Assembly (NCBI GenBank): GCA_035048485.1 | Contig: CM068583.1 | Location: 61,872,306 to 61,936,305 of the forward strand | Source of the DNA: Pteria penguin | Taxonomy: Eukaryota > Mollusca > Bivalvia > Pterioida > Pteriidae | Length of the DNA stretch: 64,000 nt | Direction: 5' to 3' | In this document: in pieces, positions 1-11,558 of the stretch | How the letters are laid out: each line of letters begins with the position of its first letter | Position numbering within the stretch: the stretch's first letter is position 1 | Translations under genes and position numbers: made by a program | The notes under the pieces: model-generated | Told to the model about the DNA's origin: nothing | The model's database searches: none | What the model saw: only the letters and a program-made list of their open reading frames with translations

Positions 1-3000
1 ACATGATAAAATAAAATGATATTCATTTTCAATATGATTTGAAGAACAACATAAACAAATTCTTTCATCTCTTGGTATGTTGCGATGCCTTCCAATTTCC
101 AAAAATAGATTATGTGAAGAGCAACGTAATCTGGTCAACAAATATCTATGTTTAAAATTGTCAATGAAATCTAAATATGGTTCAAATTCAAATGCCTTTT
201 TAAAAGATGAGTAAAATTCTAATCGGGTCATTGATCTAATATCTGCTCTCCAATTTTGTATAAATATATCTAAAATCCTTTGTTTAACCATAAGAAAATT
301 ATTAGTAGTTGTATTTTCATATTTCCAAAGATCACTAAAACCCAATTCATTCAGTATCTGTTTGATCCTATATGACCAACAATGTATGTGATTTTTGGTT
401 TCAACATTGTGTTTTTCCTTTTGATAAACCTTATAAATCAAAGTTGATTTATGTGTGACAATATCAAACCAAAATTTAATTGAGCTTATTTTGCATAAAA
501 CATAAGGATATTGACCAAGTTCACCAAGTATAGCAGAAATAGGTGTATTTGTTGTAACATTTAGTATTTCTCTACAAAATTTATACAAGATTTTATTAAT
601 TAAAGTTGCATCATACAATCCCCATATTTCTGCACCATACATTAAAATAGGTGATATCATTTTATTGAACAAAGATAACTTTGCAGAAACTTTAAAATCA
701 AACTTTCTGAAAATATTTTTTAAAGAAAATATGGCTTTATTGGCTTGTTCAGCAACATGTTTTACAGCAAGTTTCATCTTACCGTTGTAACATAATGTAA
801 CTCAAGGTATGTAAAATGGTCAACAATTTCCAGAGTATTATTTTCATAAGTGAAATGATTTGTATTTCTAGTTTTTCTTTTTTCAAAAATGCATATTTTA
901 GTTTTATTAGTATTAACATGTATTCCCCATTTATTACAGTATATTTACAAATTGTCTAACAATGATTGTAATCCTTTTGCTGTTTTAGACAGTAAAACAG
1001 TGTCATCAGCAAACAGTAGCATAATAATACGTATATCATCAATACTATAATATGAATTTAGTTCATCAGTTTTTAATGAATTTTCCATATCATTGATAAA
1101 AACAAGAAATAAAAATGATGACAAGGGTTCCCCTTGTTTTACACCGGATTTACAATAAAAAAAATCTGATAATCCATTTGCAGTTTGAATACAAGCTTTT
1201 ACATCATCATATATTACTTTCTACATGTTTACACATTTTGAGCTAAACCCAGATTGAAGTAATTTATAAAAAAGTGCTTTTCTATCAACAAGATCAAAAG
1301 CTTTTTTGAAATCAACAAATGCTGCATATAATTAACCTTTGATTAAAAATTGTTGATTGATTATCATATCTAAAATGCGTATACAATCAATTGTTCTTCT
1401 TTTCTTTCTGAAACCAAACTGAAATTCAGATATCATGTTATTTTCCTCAGCAAATTTTTCAAGTCTATTTCTTAAAACAATGCTAAAAATTTTAGATATA
1501 GAATTAATAATGGTGATTCCTCTATAGTTGTTTACCTCACTCAGATCACCTTTTTTGGGAATTGGCATGATGATGCTTTCAGTCCATGTAGTTGGATATG
1601 TTTGATTGTTGAAAATATGATTAAAAAGTATTGTAAGCAATGGTATTAATGGTTCATAACAAGATATGAATAGCTCTGCAGGTATTCCATCTTTTCCAGC
1701 TGCCTTACATCGTTTTAAACTTTTGATAGCTTCAAATATTTCGCTATCATTAATATCCATATCTAAATTATTTACAATTATATTATTTATATTATCATCT
1801 TCAACAACATCAACACATTCATTGGAAAAAACATCTTTGAAATAATTTATGAATTCTTCATGAGATATAGAGCTTTGGTTAGATTTACACTGCTTTATTT
1901 TTTAAAATTTTTTTCCAAAATGATTTGGGTTCACTTTTTGCGAGCTTCTGCAACTCATTTTGTTGTTTTATTCTGTGTATACATTTAGCCTTGCGTTTAT
2001 GGATATTGTAATTCACCTTTGCAGCCATAGATGTTAGAGTTATCTCTCTTGAAAATATGCCGCGCTTTTTGAAATTGTTTTTTTGGCATTTAAACAGTTA
2101 TCATCAAACCACTCTGATTTAACAACTTTATTATCTTTTCTCAGATATTTTCCGCCTTTTTTACCACACTTTGAAAAAACAATATCGTAAAGAGTTTGAG
2201 TAAATATTTTGATTGTACAGTAGTATCTACACTGACATCATCGTTCACCAATTTCTGTGTACTTTCTGTCAACTTGTCCATGTTAGATATAATGGATTCT
2301 TTTATATCATCTGCTTTTAAATCATTCCAAACAATTCTATCCTGTACTTCGATATATTCATTTGATATATTAAGATTGAAGGGAATGCTATATACAATTG
2401 GTACATGATCAGAAAATTCGGAAACATCTAGTATTTCAAAAGTGTTTACATGGTCGATATTTAAGTTATCTGTTAAAACATAATCGACAACACTACAACC
2501 ATTTTTTGACTTAAATGTATAATCTCCAACATTCTTGTCACAGTCATGTCTTCCATTCAAAATAATCATATCTGTATTTTTGCATTGATTAAGTAGCTTA
2601 GAACCAAAATTGTTTACTGTTTTATCTTTAGAAAATCTCTTTTCAATAATACATCTAGTATCTGATAGACCATTTGGATAGGTGTCTACATATTTATCAA
2701 GATGTAAATTATTTACAATATCACTGCAATTGCCTGTTCTGGCATTTAGGTCTCCACAAATAAAAATAGACCCTTTGTCGCTGAAATTGGATATATCATT
2801 TTCAATCTCAGCGAAGAAATCAAAATCTTGAAAATGAGTATAGAAGTTAGAACGTTCAGGTGGAATGTAAGCGCACATGAATATATCTTTGTCAAATTTA
2901 AAGTATTTTTTACATAATTTTATCCACACAATACCCTCTTTTTTGTTTTGTATAAGCGAGATACCTTTCTGTAATGAATTCTTAAAGAAAACAGAAACTC

Positions 3001-3229
3001 CACCATCATGACGTCTAGCTTTCTTATTAAGCTTTCTACCTTGACAATGATAACTTTTAAAACCATCAATACATGTTCTATTACAGTCTGTTTTTGATAG
3101 CCAAGTTTCTAAAAAAATACATATTTCATGTTCTTTGATACTTTCAATGAAATCACTGTCATTTAGTTTATTTTTAAGTCCTTGTATGTTTAGAACACAT
3201 ACTATTATTTGTTGCCCCTCGGCGCTTTC
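1..3229 (-). pseudogene. LINE A ORF2: endonuclease, reverse transcriptase, zinc finger
   Basis: ORF2 is read from the codon after the ORF1 TAG and stays open to 2141. The endonuclease begins with LNIQGLKNK and FLETWL, then ICGDLNARTG (about 2745-2770), NGRHD, and ends with FSDHVPIVYS (about 2410). After 2141 the frame is lost for about 380 bp. RT motifs return at 1760-1332 (AAGKDGIPAE, YRGITIINSISK, FGFRKKRRT), and a FADD catalytic box lies near 1000-1012 in another frame. A C-terminal CCHC-like zinc-finger region with ICLCCSS and ENEYHFI lies within 1-110. Several frameshifts make it a pseudogene. Confidence 0.85.
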
Positions 3230-4282
3230 CTATGTTGATTTGTACTTCCATGTCACCTCGGGTCCTGTATACAATATATTATTTACATAGAGTTTGTCGA
3301 CAGATAGTGAACAACGGTGTCCTTTTGCTTTCTCGCGCTTTAACACCTCTACAAGAATTTTCCTGCGATCCTGGACTACCTTTGGAAATTGTTGTCCTAT
3401 TCCATATTCGCTTCCCTCTATATTTTTCGAGGCCCCTCGTACTTTTTCCCTATATGTATATGAATGAAATTTCACTACGATCGGGCGATGATTCCCCCTT
3501 CTACGGCGCCCTACTCTATGCGCTGTCTCTATCTTGATTGTTCCTCTTGCACCTTCAATTTTCATGATGCCCTCCATAAAACGCCCTATCTTTTCAAAAC
3601 AGTTTTCTCCCTCCTCTTCGTATATGTTATAGAACATGAGATTATCCCGCATAGATCGACTTTGAAGATCAATTACGTTCTCGGTTGATTGCTCACATTT
3701 AGCTGACAGTTCCTTAACAGTTTTCTACAGATCTTTAATTTGACTAATATTTCGTTCCTCTAATTTCCTATGTTCAATTTGTAATTCATTTATGTTTTGG
3801 CTATCGAACTGCCTACTGATTTCAACTTCGTTTACTCTTTCTTCTGACTTTTTCATATTTTCATCAAGTTGCTTTACATGCCTATCAATTGCTCCTAGCT
3901 TATCGTTAATACTATCCAAAAGCTTTAACCTGGTATCAAGTTGATCTATCCTTTTCAAGAAGTCAAGCAGTGAAATATTTTGATCAGTGTTCACATGAGT
4001 GCCATAGCTTGTCAATGGCTGAACCAGTTGCAGTGTTTGCATATGATTTGTCATTGGTGGGTGTGGGGATGGGGTATACATTTGTTCACCATATTGCAAA
4101 AAGGTTGGCGAATTTTGTTGCATATTGTGTTGCATCGCACTTTGTTGCATATTATGTTGCATATTTTCCATTTGATTCTGGCAATTGTTCATATTTGTTG
4201 TTCTTTTGCTCTTTTGTTCTACACTTGGACTGGGGGTACTCCCTTTTCTCTTAGAACTTTTGCTGTTTTTCGATTTTCCCAT
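3230..4282 (-). pseudogene. LINE A ORF1 (nucleic-acid chaperone), one in-frame stop
   Basis: About 350 codons in one frame, broken only by a TAG at 3725-3727. The N-terminus is a basic Lys/Ser stretch, followed by a Met/Gln/Asn/His-rich segment (roughly residues 30-85) and a predicted coiled coil (about 100-200). The C-terminal third matches the RRM plus C-terminal-domain architecture of L1-type ORF1 proteins: RDNLMFYNI opens the RRM, then TAHRVG, RPIVVKF, and KLYVNNILY near the end. Proteins of this kind bind element RNA and form trimers. The ORF ends with TAG at 3230-3232, and ORF2 follows in the same frame. Confidence 0.82.
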
Positions 4283-4290
4283 TAAAAAGC

Positions 4291-5039
4291 ATAAACGTAG
4301 CTCTTACAAGGAGTGATATAAATCCTTACACTAGTTAATCCTTTTATTTCACTAATAAAGGTATTTTGTCTCGGTTTTAGCACATTTTTTTTTCATATAT
4401 TTTCTCTCCGAATTTTTTTCTGCCGCCTTTTCTCACGCATGCTCAATTTATTAATAATGTAATATGCACTAAGTAAGGATACGTTATCAATTATCGATCT
4501 CAGATAGAAGAGTGACGATACTTAAAGTTTGGTTACAGTCTACAGCCCCAATATTTAATTAACAATGTAAGCTGCGAAGTCGGTAATTTACTTTTACTTA
4601 CTATCATTCAACTAAGAGTAATCTTCATTTCTGGCTTGAGCGTGTACTGACTCAAAATCATCAATGATCGCTAACATGACGTTTGACTACTCCACAAGCG
4701 GTCAGTTCTTAATTGGATAGGTAATTAACATACCATAGGTAGGTGACCAGGTAAACTCGTCGTTTAACTGTTAAACAAACAATCGGCGCAGAGAGGAGAT
4801 AAGTAGTGTATTAATTAAACTGCATTTATTTGCTACAGCTACGTCCGGAAAGCAAAATTTTTTCCGGACTATCGGAGCAAATTTCATGTACTTTTGGAAT
4901 TCCGTACCCGTATTTCCTTGTCCGGATCCGGAACGCGGATTATCGGATCAAAATATCATTTGGGAAATCCGTTCCCGCACTTTCTTGTACGGAAAGTGGA
5001 TTTTCCGGATAAACGGAGCCCGGATTAACGGAGCATCAA
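4291..5039. other. Non-coding stretch with imperfect TTCCGGA repeats
   Basis: 4291-4840 could hold the 5' UTR of element A but shows no recognisable signal. At about 4840-5035 the text repeats loosely around CCGGA, GCGGATTATCGGA and TTTTCCGGA, in units of roughly 60-75 bp, and is more GC-rich than its surroundings. The short ORF over it resembles nothing I know. Confidence 0.45.
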
Positions 5040-5791
5040 TGTATTCCTAATGAACCCGCAGTTTTTAACGAGCTTGATACTGAAATTACCAATGGAAACA
5101 TCATTGAAGCCATAAAGAAACTCAAATGCAATAAAAGCCATAGCTTAGATCACATCTTAAATGAATATTTCATAACATTTGCTGATATTCTTTTACCTTT
5201 CTTGCACAAAATATTCAATGCAATTGTTCATACGGGATACTTCCCTGATATATTATGTCAAGCTCTGATAGTACCTATTCATAAAAAGGGCAGTGTTAAT
5301 GATCCCATAAACTACAGAGGTATTAGTTTAATCAGCTGTATGTACTAGCTTTTTACATCAATTCTTCACCACAGACTCCTGATTTGGTCGGAAAATAAAT
5401 GTATAATAACAGATGCACAGTTCGGATTCAAACCCCAGCACGGCACTGTTGATGCCATATTATCATTATCCACAATATAATAAATACATATCTTAAGAGA
5501 AAGTCAAGCTTGTACTGTTGCTTTGTTGATTATAAACAAGCATTTGATTCCATTGACAGGAAAAAGTTATGGTTAAAATTTCCAAATTGGTTTAACAGAG
5601 AAGATGTTTACAGTGATTAAATCTTTATATACTAATATCAAAAACAGTGTCATGTTAAAGGATAATATTTCTAAATCTTTTGTAAGGGGAGATAATTTTT
5701 CCATTTCTTTTTTCTATGTATATAAATGACTGTGAGATGGAATTTTTAAATAGTGGTTGTATTCCTATAGAGTTGCAAGAGTTGTCTCTCA
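5040..5791 (+). pseudogene. LINE B reverse transcriptase fragment
   Basis: The reading frame from 5040 gives IIEAIKKLKCNKSHSLDHI, then PIHKKGSVNDPINYRGIS, TDAQFGFKP and VDYKQAFDSIDRKKLW, the standard order of LINE RT blocks. There are in-frame stops near 5346 and 5480 and a frameshift near 5620. The last legible piece reads INDCEMEFLNSG and LQELSL, which normally leads directly into the YADD box, but the LINE text stops there. Confidence 0.8.
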
Positions 5792-5799
5792 AATAAACC

Positions 5800-6792
5800 A
5801 CAGTGGTAACCAATTCATAGACATTTTAATTCGCCCGACCATTCTATTTTGTCCCTGAAAGTCCGCATTTTGGAAAAAATATACCATCCTTCCAATAATC
5901 CTAACCTAAGTACCCCCTTTCGCCGAAAAGGGAATATGATTGGATTAGAGAATTAGGTACCGCGGCACCTTATGGTTGCAATGACCACATTGATACTGTA
6001 GGAAACTTAACAAGCCCTGGGAACCAGTCGGTGAATGTTCTTCAATTGTTTAGCCATACATCAAGAAGGCGTAGAAGTCATGGAAAACGTAGGTATAATA
6101 AGCCCAATATCCATGATATATCCTTTGATGCTCTTTTTCCATTTGTCAATCTACCATTAGGCCTTCATCATATTCGTACCAAGTTATATTCTCTTCCTTT
6201 GAAAAGGTTATATGAATTGTACGAATCGTCAGTATCCTTACATTTTACCGACTCTAGTTCCCCACAATATCGACTGCAGGGCATCATTATGGACATATCG
6301 TCTAGCAGACTTTTCAAGGCAGTTAAAACTGATATACCTATTGGTGATAACATTTGCCCCTTCCTTAAAATGAAATTTGCAAATAAGGGGATTGATGCTC
6401 TTAATTTGAGTAACATTTTGAACCATAGGTTAGTCAAGGACAAAATCCCTCCATATTTCAAACATCACGAGTCGCCTTGTATTTCCTACGGCTATACATC
6501 TTCTGTGTCCTCTAAAATATTAAATTATAAAAGTGTTTTACAGTGTCTTGATTCACATAACATTACAAAAGACCTTCCACCCTGTACATGCCACACATCA
6601 AAGTATCTTTACCCTCCATGCGGCCATGTTGTAACTGGTGACCTCAATATAGTCCATAACAGGAAATTACGAGACCTCCTGAAGAAAGGTCCTAAATATA
6701 GAGAGTCCCGTTCGTTCACATTTCAAAATTATTATGGATGCATGCGAAGAATATGCCAGGAGATGGTCAAAAAGGGAAGAAGTGGAGCCTGA
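5800..6792 (+). pseudogene. PLE type 1 GIY-YIG endonuclease and CxC linker
   Basis: Segments in alternating frames read HFNSPDHSILSLKVRIL, IYHPSNNPNLSTPFRR and WIRELGTAAPYGCND, as in the C-terminal half of a PLE GIY-YIG nuclease. A basic stretch follows (RRRRSHGKRR near residue 12 of the 253-aa open segment at 6031-6792). At about residue 183 comes PPCTCHTSKYLYPPCGHVV with TGDLNIV: a CxC motif plus further Cys/His spacing. The nuclease nicks target DNA to prime reverse transcription. Catalytic GIY and YIG residues lie in the missing 5' part. Confidence 0.78.
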
Positions 6793-8236
6793 CACTCTCT
6801 CCGAGTGGATGAAATCCATCGGAGAACTACTCAAAAGAAGAATAGGGCGTCTCAGGCATTCGGTAAGAACCAAACACGAGTCTATATTTAATGACCCTGA
6901 CGTAGTCAGACAACTCTCTGAACTCCACGGCAAAGCAGCAAACAATTATACCTTCGTTTGCAAAAGATTTTACATTAATTGTCTGTTAGAGGAACCTGGA
7001 TTATGCTCTGCACCTGAAAATCCAACATACACACAAACAAATTTATCAATTTCTGAAATACTTCAAAACCACAAATCTGTCCTCAAGTCTTTTGGAATTA
7101 GCACGACAAACTCTGACATTGAATTACCTTATATTTATTGGATTCCAAAAATGCACAAAACCCCTTACAAACATCGTTTCATTTCTGGTTCTTCCAAGTG
7201 TACCACCAAACCTCTATGTATATTGCTAACGAAGATATTGACACACATCAAGCATGGTCTTCAAATTTATTGTGATACTGCATACTGCAGAAGCGGAATA
7301 AATCAGATGTGGATCCTCAAGAATTCTAAAGAACTCTCCGAAATTTAATAATATTTTCAGCATCAAATCTTTTGACTTTTCCACGCTCTACACTACAATT
7401 CCACATCAAAAGCTCAAAAACAGACTTGCTACAATTATTCAATTTTTTTCTAATAAAAATGGAAATCGTAGATATAAATATCTTGTTATTGGGCGGGAAG
7501 ATACATATTTTGTAAAAGAACACTGCAAAACACAAGTATACCGAAGATCAAATCATAAAAATGCTGGAATTTTTAATAGACAATATTTTCGTGGTGTTTG
7601 GAGGGAACATTTTTTTCAGCAAATCATTGGCATTCCCATGGGAACTAACTGCGCCCCTCTTCTTGCTGACACTTTCTTATATCCGTATGAGGCAGAATTT
7701 ATTCAAAACATGCTCTCCACAGGCAGAAAAAGCTTGCATCTCAGTTTAATTTTACATATAGATATATAGACGACGTATTGTCAATCAATAATCCTAACTT
7801 TAAGGATTACATACATGAGATCTATCCCAATGAACTTGAGATAAAACAGACAACCGAGAGCAATAATTCTGCTTCGTATCTGGAGATATTTCTAACTTTC
7901 GAGAATAATGGTTATTTGAACACCTCTTTATATAACAAACGTGACGATTTTAACTTCCAAATAACTAACTTTCCGTATCTTTGCAGCAATATCCCGTCCT
8001 CACCTGCCTATGGAGTTTTTATATCTCAACTTATAAGGTACGCAAGAGCCTGTTCTCTATACGACTGTTTTATTCCAAGGGCCAAACGACTGGCCACTAA
8101 GTTGCTCATACAGGGATATGTTAAAGAACGTCTGAAATCGTCACAGAGGAACTTCTACAGTCGCTATGGGGATCTTGTACGAAAATATGATGTGCCTCTT
8201 TCTAGAATGATTGATAATATTCTGGAATGCGACTAA
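6734..8236 (+). pseudogene. PLE type 1 reverse transcriptase
   Basis: 6734-7348 holds the RT N-terminus. The usual PADKAANN stretch is reduced to GKAANN, so the Asp is lost; then WIPKMHKTPYKHRF and SGSSKCTTKPL. Shifted frames at about 7360-7730 give IKSFDFSTLYTTIPHQKLK and IIGIPMGTNCAPLLAD. 7755-8236 gives YRYIDDVLSINN (catalytic DD), SASYLEIFLTF, FNFQITNFPYLCSNIPSSP, AYGVFISQLIRYARACS and the thumb, ending at TAA after ECD. Family: RTs of Penelope-like elements, relatives of telomerase RT. Inactive through frameshifts. Confidence 0.85.
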
Positions 8237-8574
8237 ATGACCTGTTCAGTGCACACCAAATATGACTTTGTTTACCAGTTTGTACTTTCGTATGTACAAT
8301 TAGGAAACCAAAACTCTTGATTTTGACATGTTTCTTAAGAACTGCTGTGACGGGTGATGAATGCAAACAGGAGACGCTTTCTCTCCCCGGGCACCTGGTC
8401 TCACCTCGGAAGTTTTCAGTATATCGGGGTTCACAACAGTTCCTTTTTGAAACTTACAGGGTTTTGTATCTGTCCTTTGAGAATGATTAATGGTTTGGTA
8501 CTTCTTCGATATTGATTATAGTGAACTTGGAAGACTACCCCTGATGTGTTTCAGAAATCTAAAAATTCATAAAA

Positions 8575-9199
8575 TATTGGCTAAAGATTATGCATTCAGA
8601 TAATTGCATATTAAAATCTTGTCTGAATGAGTTAACATGTGAATTTATAGATAAGCCAAATTGCAAAAATTGAGTTGCTAATGTATACAATATATTATCA
8701 GAATTGGGTATAAATAATGTTTGGAATAATGCTTTTAATCTGAATGTCAAGCATACTGTTGCTACTGTAAAAGAGAGACTGATGAATGTTTACAAACAGT
8801 CAATTTTATCTGAAATCAACACTTCACCTAAATGTTTTATGTACAAACATACTATTGATCAAATTCTGCTACAACCATATCTCAAGAAATCTATATTTAA
8901 CCAGTCCAAGAAATATAGTAGTAAAATCAGACTTTCATGTTGAAAGTGGTCGTTACAAAAATATACCTTTACAAAGACGCACCTGTCCTACTTGTATTGC
9001 AGAAATTGAAGATGAATTCCACTTTATCGTGAAATGTCCGTACTACAACAATCTTAGAGTTAAGTTTTTGAAGCCTTGTTATTATCGCAAACCCTCTGTC
9101 TTCAAATTAGTTCAACTTTTAAGTACAAATAACACAAAAGATCTATATAACCTGGGTAAATTCGCCAAACATGCATTTAATCTAAGAAAAAACATCTAA
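8575..9199 (+). pseudogene. LINE B ORF2 C-terminal zinc-finger domain
   Basis: Reading from about 8605: ILKSCLNELTCEFIDKPNC, LSELGINNVWNNAF, then, after one frameshift near 8930, VESGRYKNIPLQRRTCPTC, AEIEDEFHFIVKCPYYNN and SVFKLVQLLSTNNTKDLY. C-x2-C-x(n)-H-x4-C matches the C-terminal zinc finger following many LINE RTs. It ends with TAA at 9197-9199. The C-terminal text closely resembles that of element E at 59400-59690, so the two belong to one family. Confidence 0.78.
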
Positions 9200-9390
9200 T
9201 CATGTATCATTTTTATTTTCATATTCATGTAATGACTGTCATCGCCATTATTAACACTTAACAACTTTTACTATTAGTCTGACCTTATGCATATTGATGT
9301 ATGCGTGTATGTATGTATATGTATATATGTCTATTGTATTATGATCAGTAAGCTGTATGCTTACGATGAATAAACTATACTATACTATTC

Positions 9391-9769
9391 TATGTGTCGC
9401 AAATAATGAACCGTCGCAAATATTTTGATGATGTAGTGTAAATTAGGTGTGAACGGGGCCCACTAAGGGGATAAACATTAATAAGCACATACATGTACTT
9501 GTTTTCAGAGTAAAATATATAAGAGAAAATTATTTTTCGTTCTTCAGACTTTTTTTTTTAATATAAGAGAGATCTGTGATTTTATATGCTGTAGTATTTC
9601 CTTTGGGAATTATACGGACTAAATTATCATAGAATATAACAGAAATTTGTCATATCGTAGATTGATGCATTTATTCCTCAGAACAATCAAAATGACGTCA
9701 TGAAATGATTGTAGCAAATGGTAATCATGTATTTCTCAATATCTCTATATAAATCATAGCACATTTTAA
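9391..9769. other. Non-coding spacer, no recognised feature
   Basis: AT-rich sequence with no open frame of note and no repeat that I recognise. The TTAA at 9766-9769 is the left target-site copy of the next element. Confidence 0.4.
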
Positions 9770-10363
9770 AGGAGCATGGTCCGATTGAAGTTGGGAAAAG
9801 TATAAAAGATGTAAACGGATTTCTTAAACGGCAATCGATTGATAGTATATTATCTAAGATGTGTAAAAAGTATCGGTACCAAAGTCGATGTCGTTAACGC
9901 GATATGCCCGTTTTAAATTTGCAACATAACTAGGCCAACTCCTTGAATATTGATGAGGTCGGTTAGAGGAAATCACGTGACAATGAAACTCGAGCTTTAC
10001 CCGATTCTAACATTTGTTCCACTTTTCTTTTTTGGCCTCTGAGTCTGTGTATAGTTATTTTCTACCACACTTTTGCTTTTCTCATGCTCGTATTCCTACA
10101 TGTGAACCATTTTGGTTGTTTTCTACAGTGAATATCCGCGCACGCGCGTGATTATGGGCGGAGCATCGCTTTATTTGGGGAATTGATACCAACCGAATTT
10201 AATTCGACTCAATTACCTTTATTCTACGAAAACATTGAGGGATTTTAATTTCAAATTTTGCAATTAACACAAATTTTATAATTTATGAAATACAGGGAAA
10301 ATAAGACATTGTCGTAATTTATCCTTTTCATGCTAAAATTTTCCAGTTTAGGACTATGTCCCT
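9770..10363. mobile_element. MITE with AGG...CCT inverted ends and TTAA duplication
   Basis: The left end reads AGGAGCATGGTCC and the right end GGACTATGTCCCT, imperfect inverted repeats of 13 bp, each flanked by TTAA (9766-9769 and 10364-10367). The 594-bp interior has no coding potential. TTAA duplication is used by piggyBac and Kolobok-type elements; the short terminal repeats do not decide between them. Non-autonomous copy. Confidence 0.72.
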
Positions 10364-10367
10364 TTAA

Positions 10368-10517
10368 GAATTATTAGCATACAAAGCATAATCATGAATA
10401 TATAATAAATATATTATTATGCAATATTATACAAATTCAAAGACAATGTCACTGCCACATTCATTTTTACCTAACACAACGCCACTTTTTAGTTCAAAGA
10501 ACACGATGCCTCTTATA
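10368..10517. other. Short spacer before the MULE relic
   Basis: AT-rich non-coding sequence without recognised signals. Confidence 0.35.
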
Positions 10518-10807
10518 CTATTCTAGATGAATTAGTTTTGATACGGAGTCTGCGTAGTCAGTCACGTCGATGAGTCCTTGTTGATACCGGTCTTTCAATG
10601 TTGCAAGGCGGCGGTGGATGGTCAAGTACTTCTTTGCTTTGGTCTGGTGGTGCCTCCTGCTGCACTCTGAATTCTGTTGAACCCGTTGGCGTTCTGTAGG
10701 CCTACATCTTTGAACGTGTGGACGATGGTGTAGATATTCGGAAGTGCATGTTGGACCATCTTCTCAAGTTTGCTGTGCCATCCTTCTAGGTTGTTAGTGG
10801 TTCGGGG

Positions 10808-11558
10808 TCCTTATGCAGACTTTTACTTGAACGTTGCACGCTGACTAACAGGGCGCTGGGGACTATATGACGGGCCTTGTCCAAACCTCTTTCAGAGGAG
10901 ACATGGTCCTGAACCTCGTCCCCTCTGACTGTTAGTCGGGACTCCTACAGATCTAGGGTCTTAGCTCGCTTTCAGACTGGCAGAGCACGGTTTATCATGT
11001 TGATATATTTTTATATCATTATGTGTTTATCATGTTGATGTCGCATATATTTTTATACCATTATGTGTTTTACAATACCTTACGTGTTTATATTTTTATG
11101 ACCTCTCAATATGCGATACCTGTTGACCCTTGTTCTTTACATGGAGGATTATTTATAAATTTTTAAATGTACGTCTTTTGATTGTTCTGCTGTTACGGTG
11201 AGTGGAAAGGTGGGCCCGTAAACCGGTTAACCACACCATTTGTTTGGCTTTTGTCAAATTAAATGACCGTCCTAAGTCGGTATCGTAATTGCACTACAAT
11301 CAAATATTTTTGTAATGTGTTCTTTACATGGAAGATTATTTATAAATTTTTAAATGTACGTCCTTTGATTGTTAACCACACCATTTGTTTGGCTTTTGTC
11401 AAATTAAATGACCGTCCTAAGTAGGTATCGTAATTGCACTGCAATCAAATATTTTTGTAATGTGTTATATGTGCTAGTATATCATTGATATTCATGTATT
11501 GTATAGCTCCAAAGTGACTTCTGCCACATAACTGAGCCAGTATCTCCTCTTTTTCTTG
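10808..11558 (+). mobile_element. Penelope-like element, type 2, 3' end only
   Basis: It starts inside the last 20 codons of the RT ORF (LCRLLLE, LTNRALGTI, stop TGA at 10868-10870) and continues through a 3' UTR to CTCCTCTTTTT near 11557. It is nearly identical to 44275-44845 over its whole length, with an extra duplicated block at about 11320-11470. It is inserted exactly in the MULE frame between GTQ and PRTTNN, with no obvious target duplication. Confidence 0.8.
10858..10923 (+). promoter_or_regulatory. SECIS element (form 2), PLE type 2 copy
   Basis: Helix I is GGGGAC (10858-10863) with GTCCCC (10918-10923). The quartet is ATGAC (10867-10871) opposite TGAA (10910-10913). Helix II is GGGCCTTGTC pairing with GACATGGTCC, 9 of 10 positions. 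The apical loop holds AAA, and a ministem CCTC/GAGG follows. This is the complete order of a eukaryotic form-2 SECIS, which recruits SBP2 and the selenocysteine elongation factor. The fold was made by eye. Confidence 0.82.

Larger units (their letters stand above)
1..4290 (-). mobile_element. Non-LTR retrotransposon A, 3' end beyond window
   Basis: A two-ORF LINE runs leftwards out of the window. It has an ORF1 with coiled coil and RRM-like domain, then an AP-type endonuclease, a reverse transcriptase and a C-terminal zinc-finger region. ORF1 has one internal stop, and the RT half is broken by several stops and frameshifts, so the copy is dead. The 3' UTR is not in the window. I did not assign a named clade; the ORF1 type and C-terminus resemble LINE families common in molluscs. 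Confidence 0.88.
5792..8565 (+). mobile_element. Penelope-like element, type 1 (Naiad-like)
   Basis: It is read in the order endonuclease (GIY-YIG C-terminal part), CxC linker, reverse transcriptase, 3' UTR. An endonuclease N-terminal to the RT, joined by a CxC motif, is the published layout of the Naiad clade of Penelope-like elements. The start of the endonuclease is missing (5' truncation). At least five frameshifts lie between 5820 and 7760. The 3' UTR carries a motif near 8346-8405 that recurs in every type-1 copy of the window. Confidence 0.82.
5040..9390 (+). mobile_element. Non-LTR retrotransposon B, split by a PLE
   Basis: The left part (5040-5791) encodes the fingers and palm of a LINE RT. 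The right part (about 8575-9390) encodes its C-terminal zinc-finger domain plus a 3' UTR ending near 9380 in AATAAAC. Between them sits a PLE (5792 to about 8565). The RT segment from the catalytic YADD box to the start of the C-terminal domain is missing, so insertion came with a deletion or followed one. Confidence 0.8.

Noticed and set aside
2196..2408. ORF opposite the LINE A endonuclease, and similar antisense ORFs at 3232, 3970, 14231, 16022, 41477, 61725, 62667 and 62955
   Set aside because: Shadows of LINE, Ngaro or PLE coding frames on the other strand.
8346..8405. Type-1 PLE 3' motif as a SECIS
   Set aside because: TGAC and an AA loop exist, but the helix is short, the distance to AA is about 14 nt, the 3' GA is not constant, and type-1 copies keep Cys codons. 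Kept only as a structured motif.
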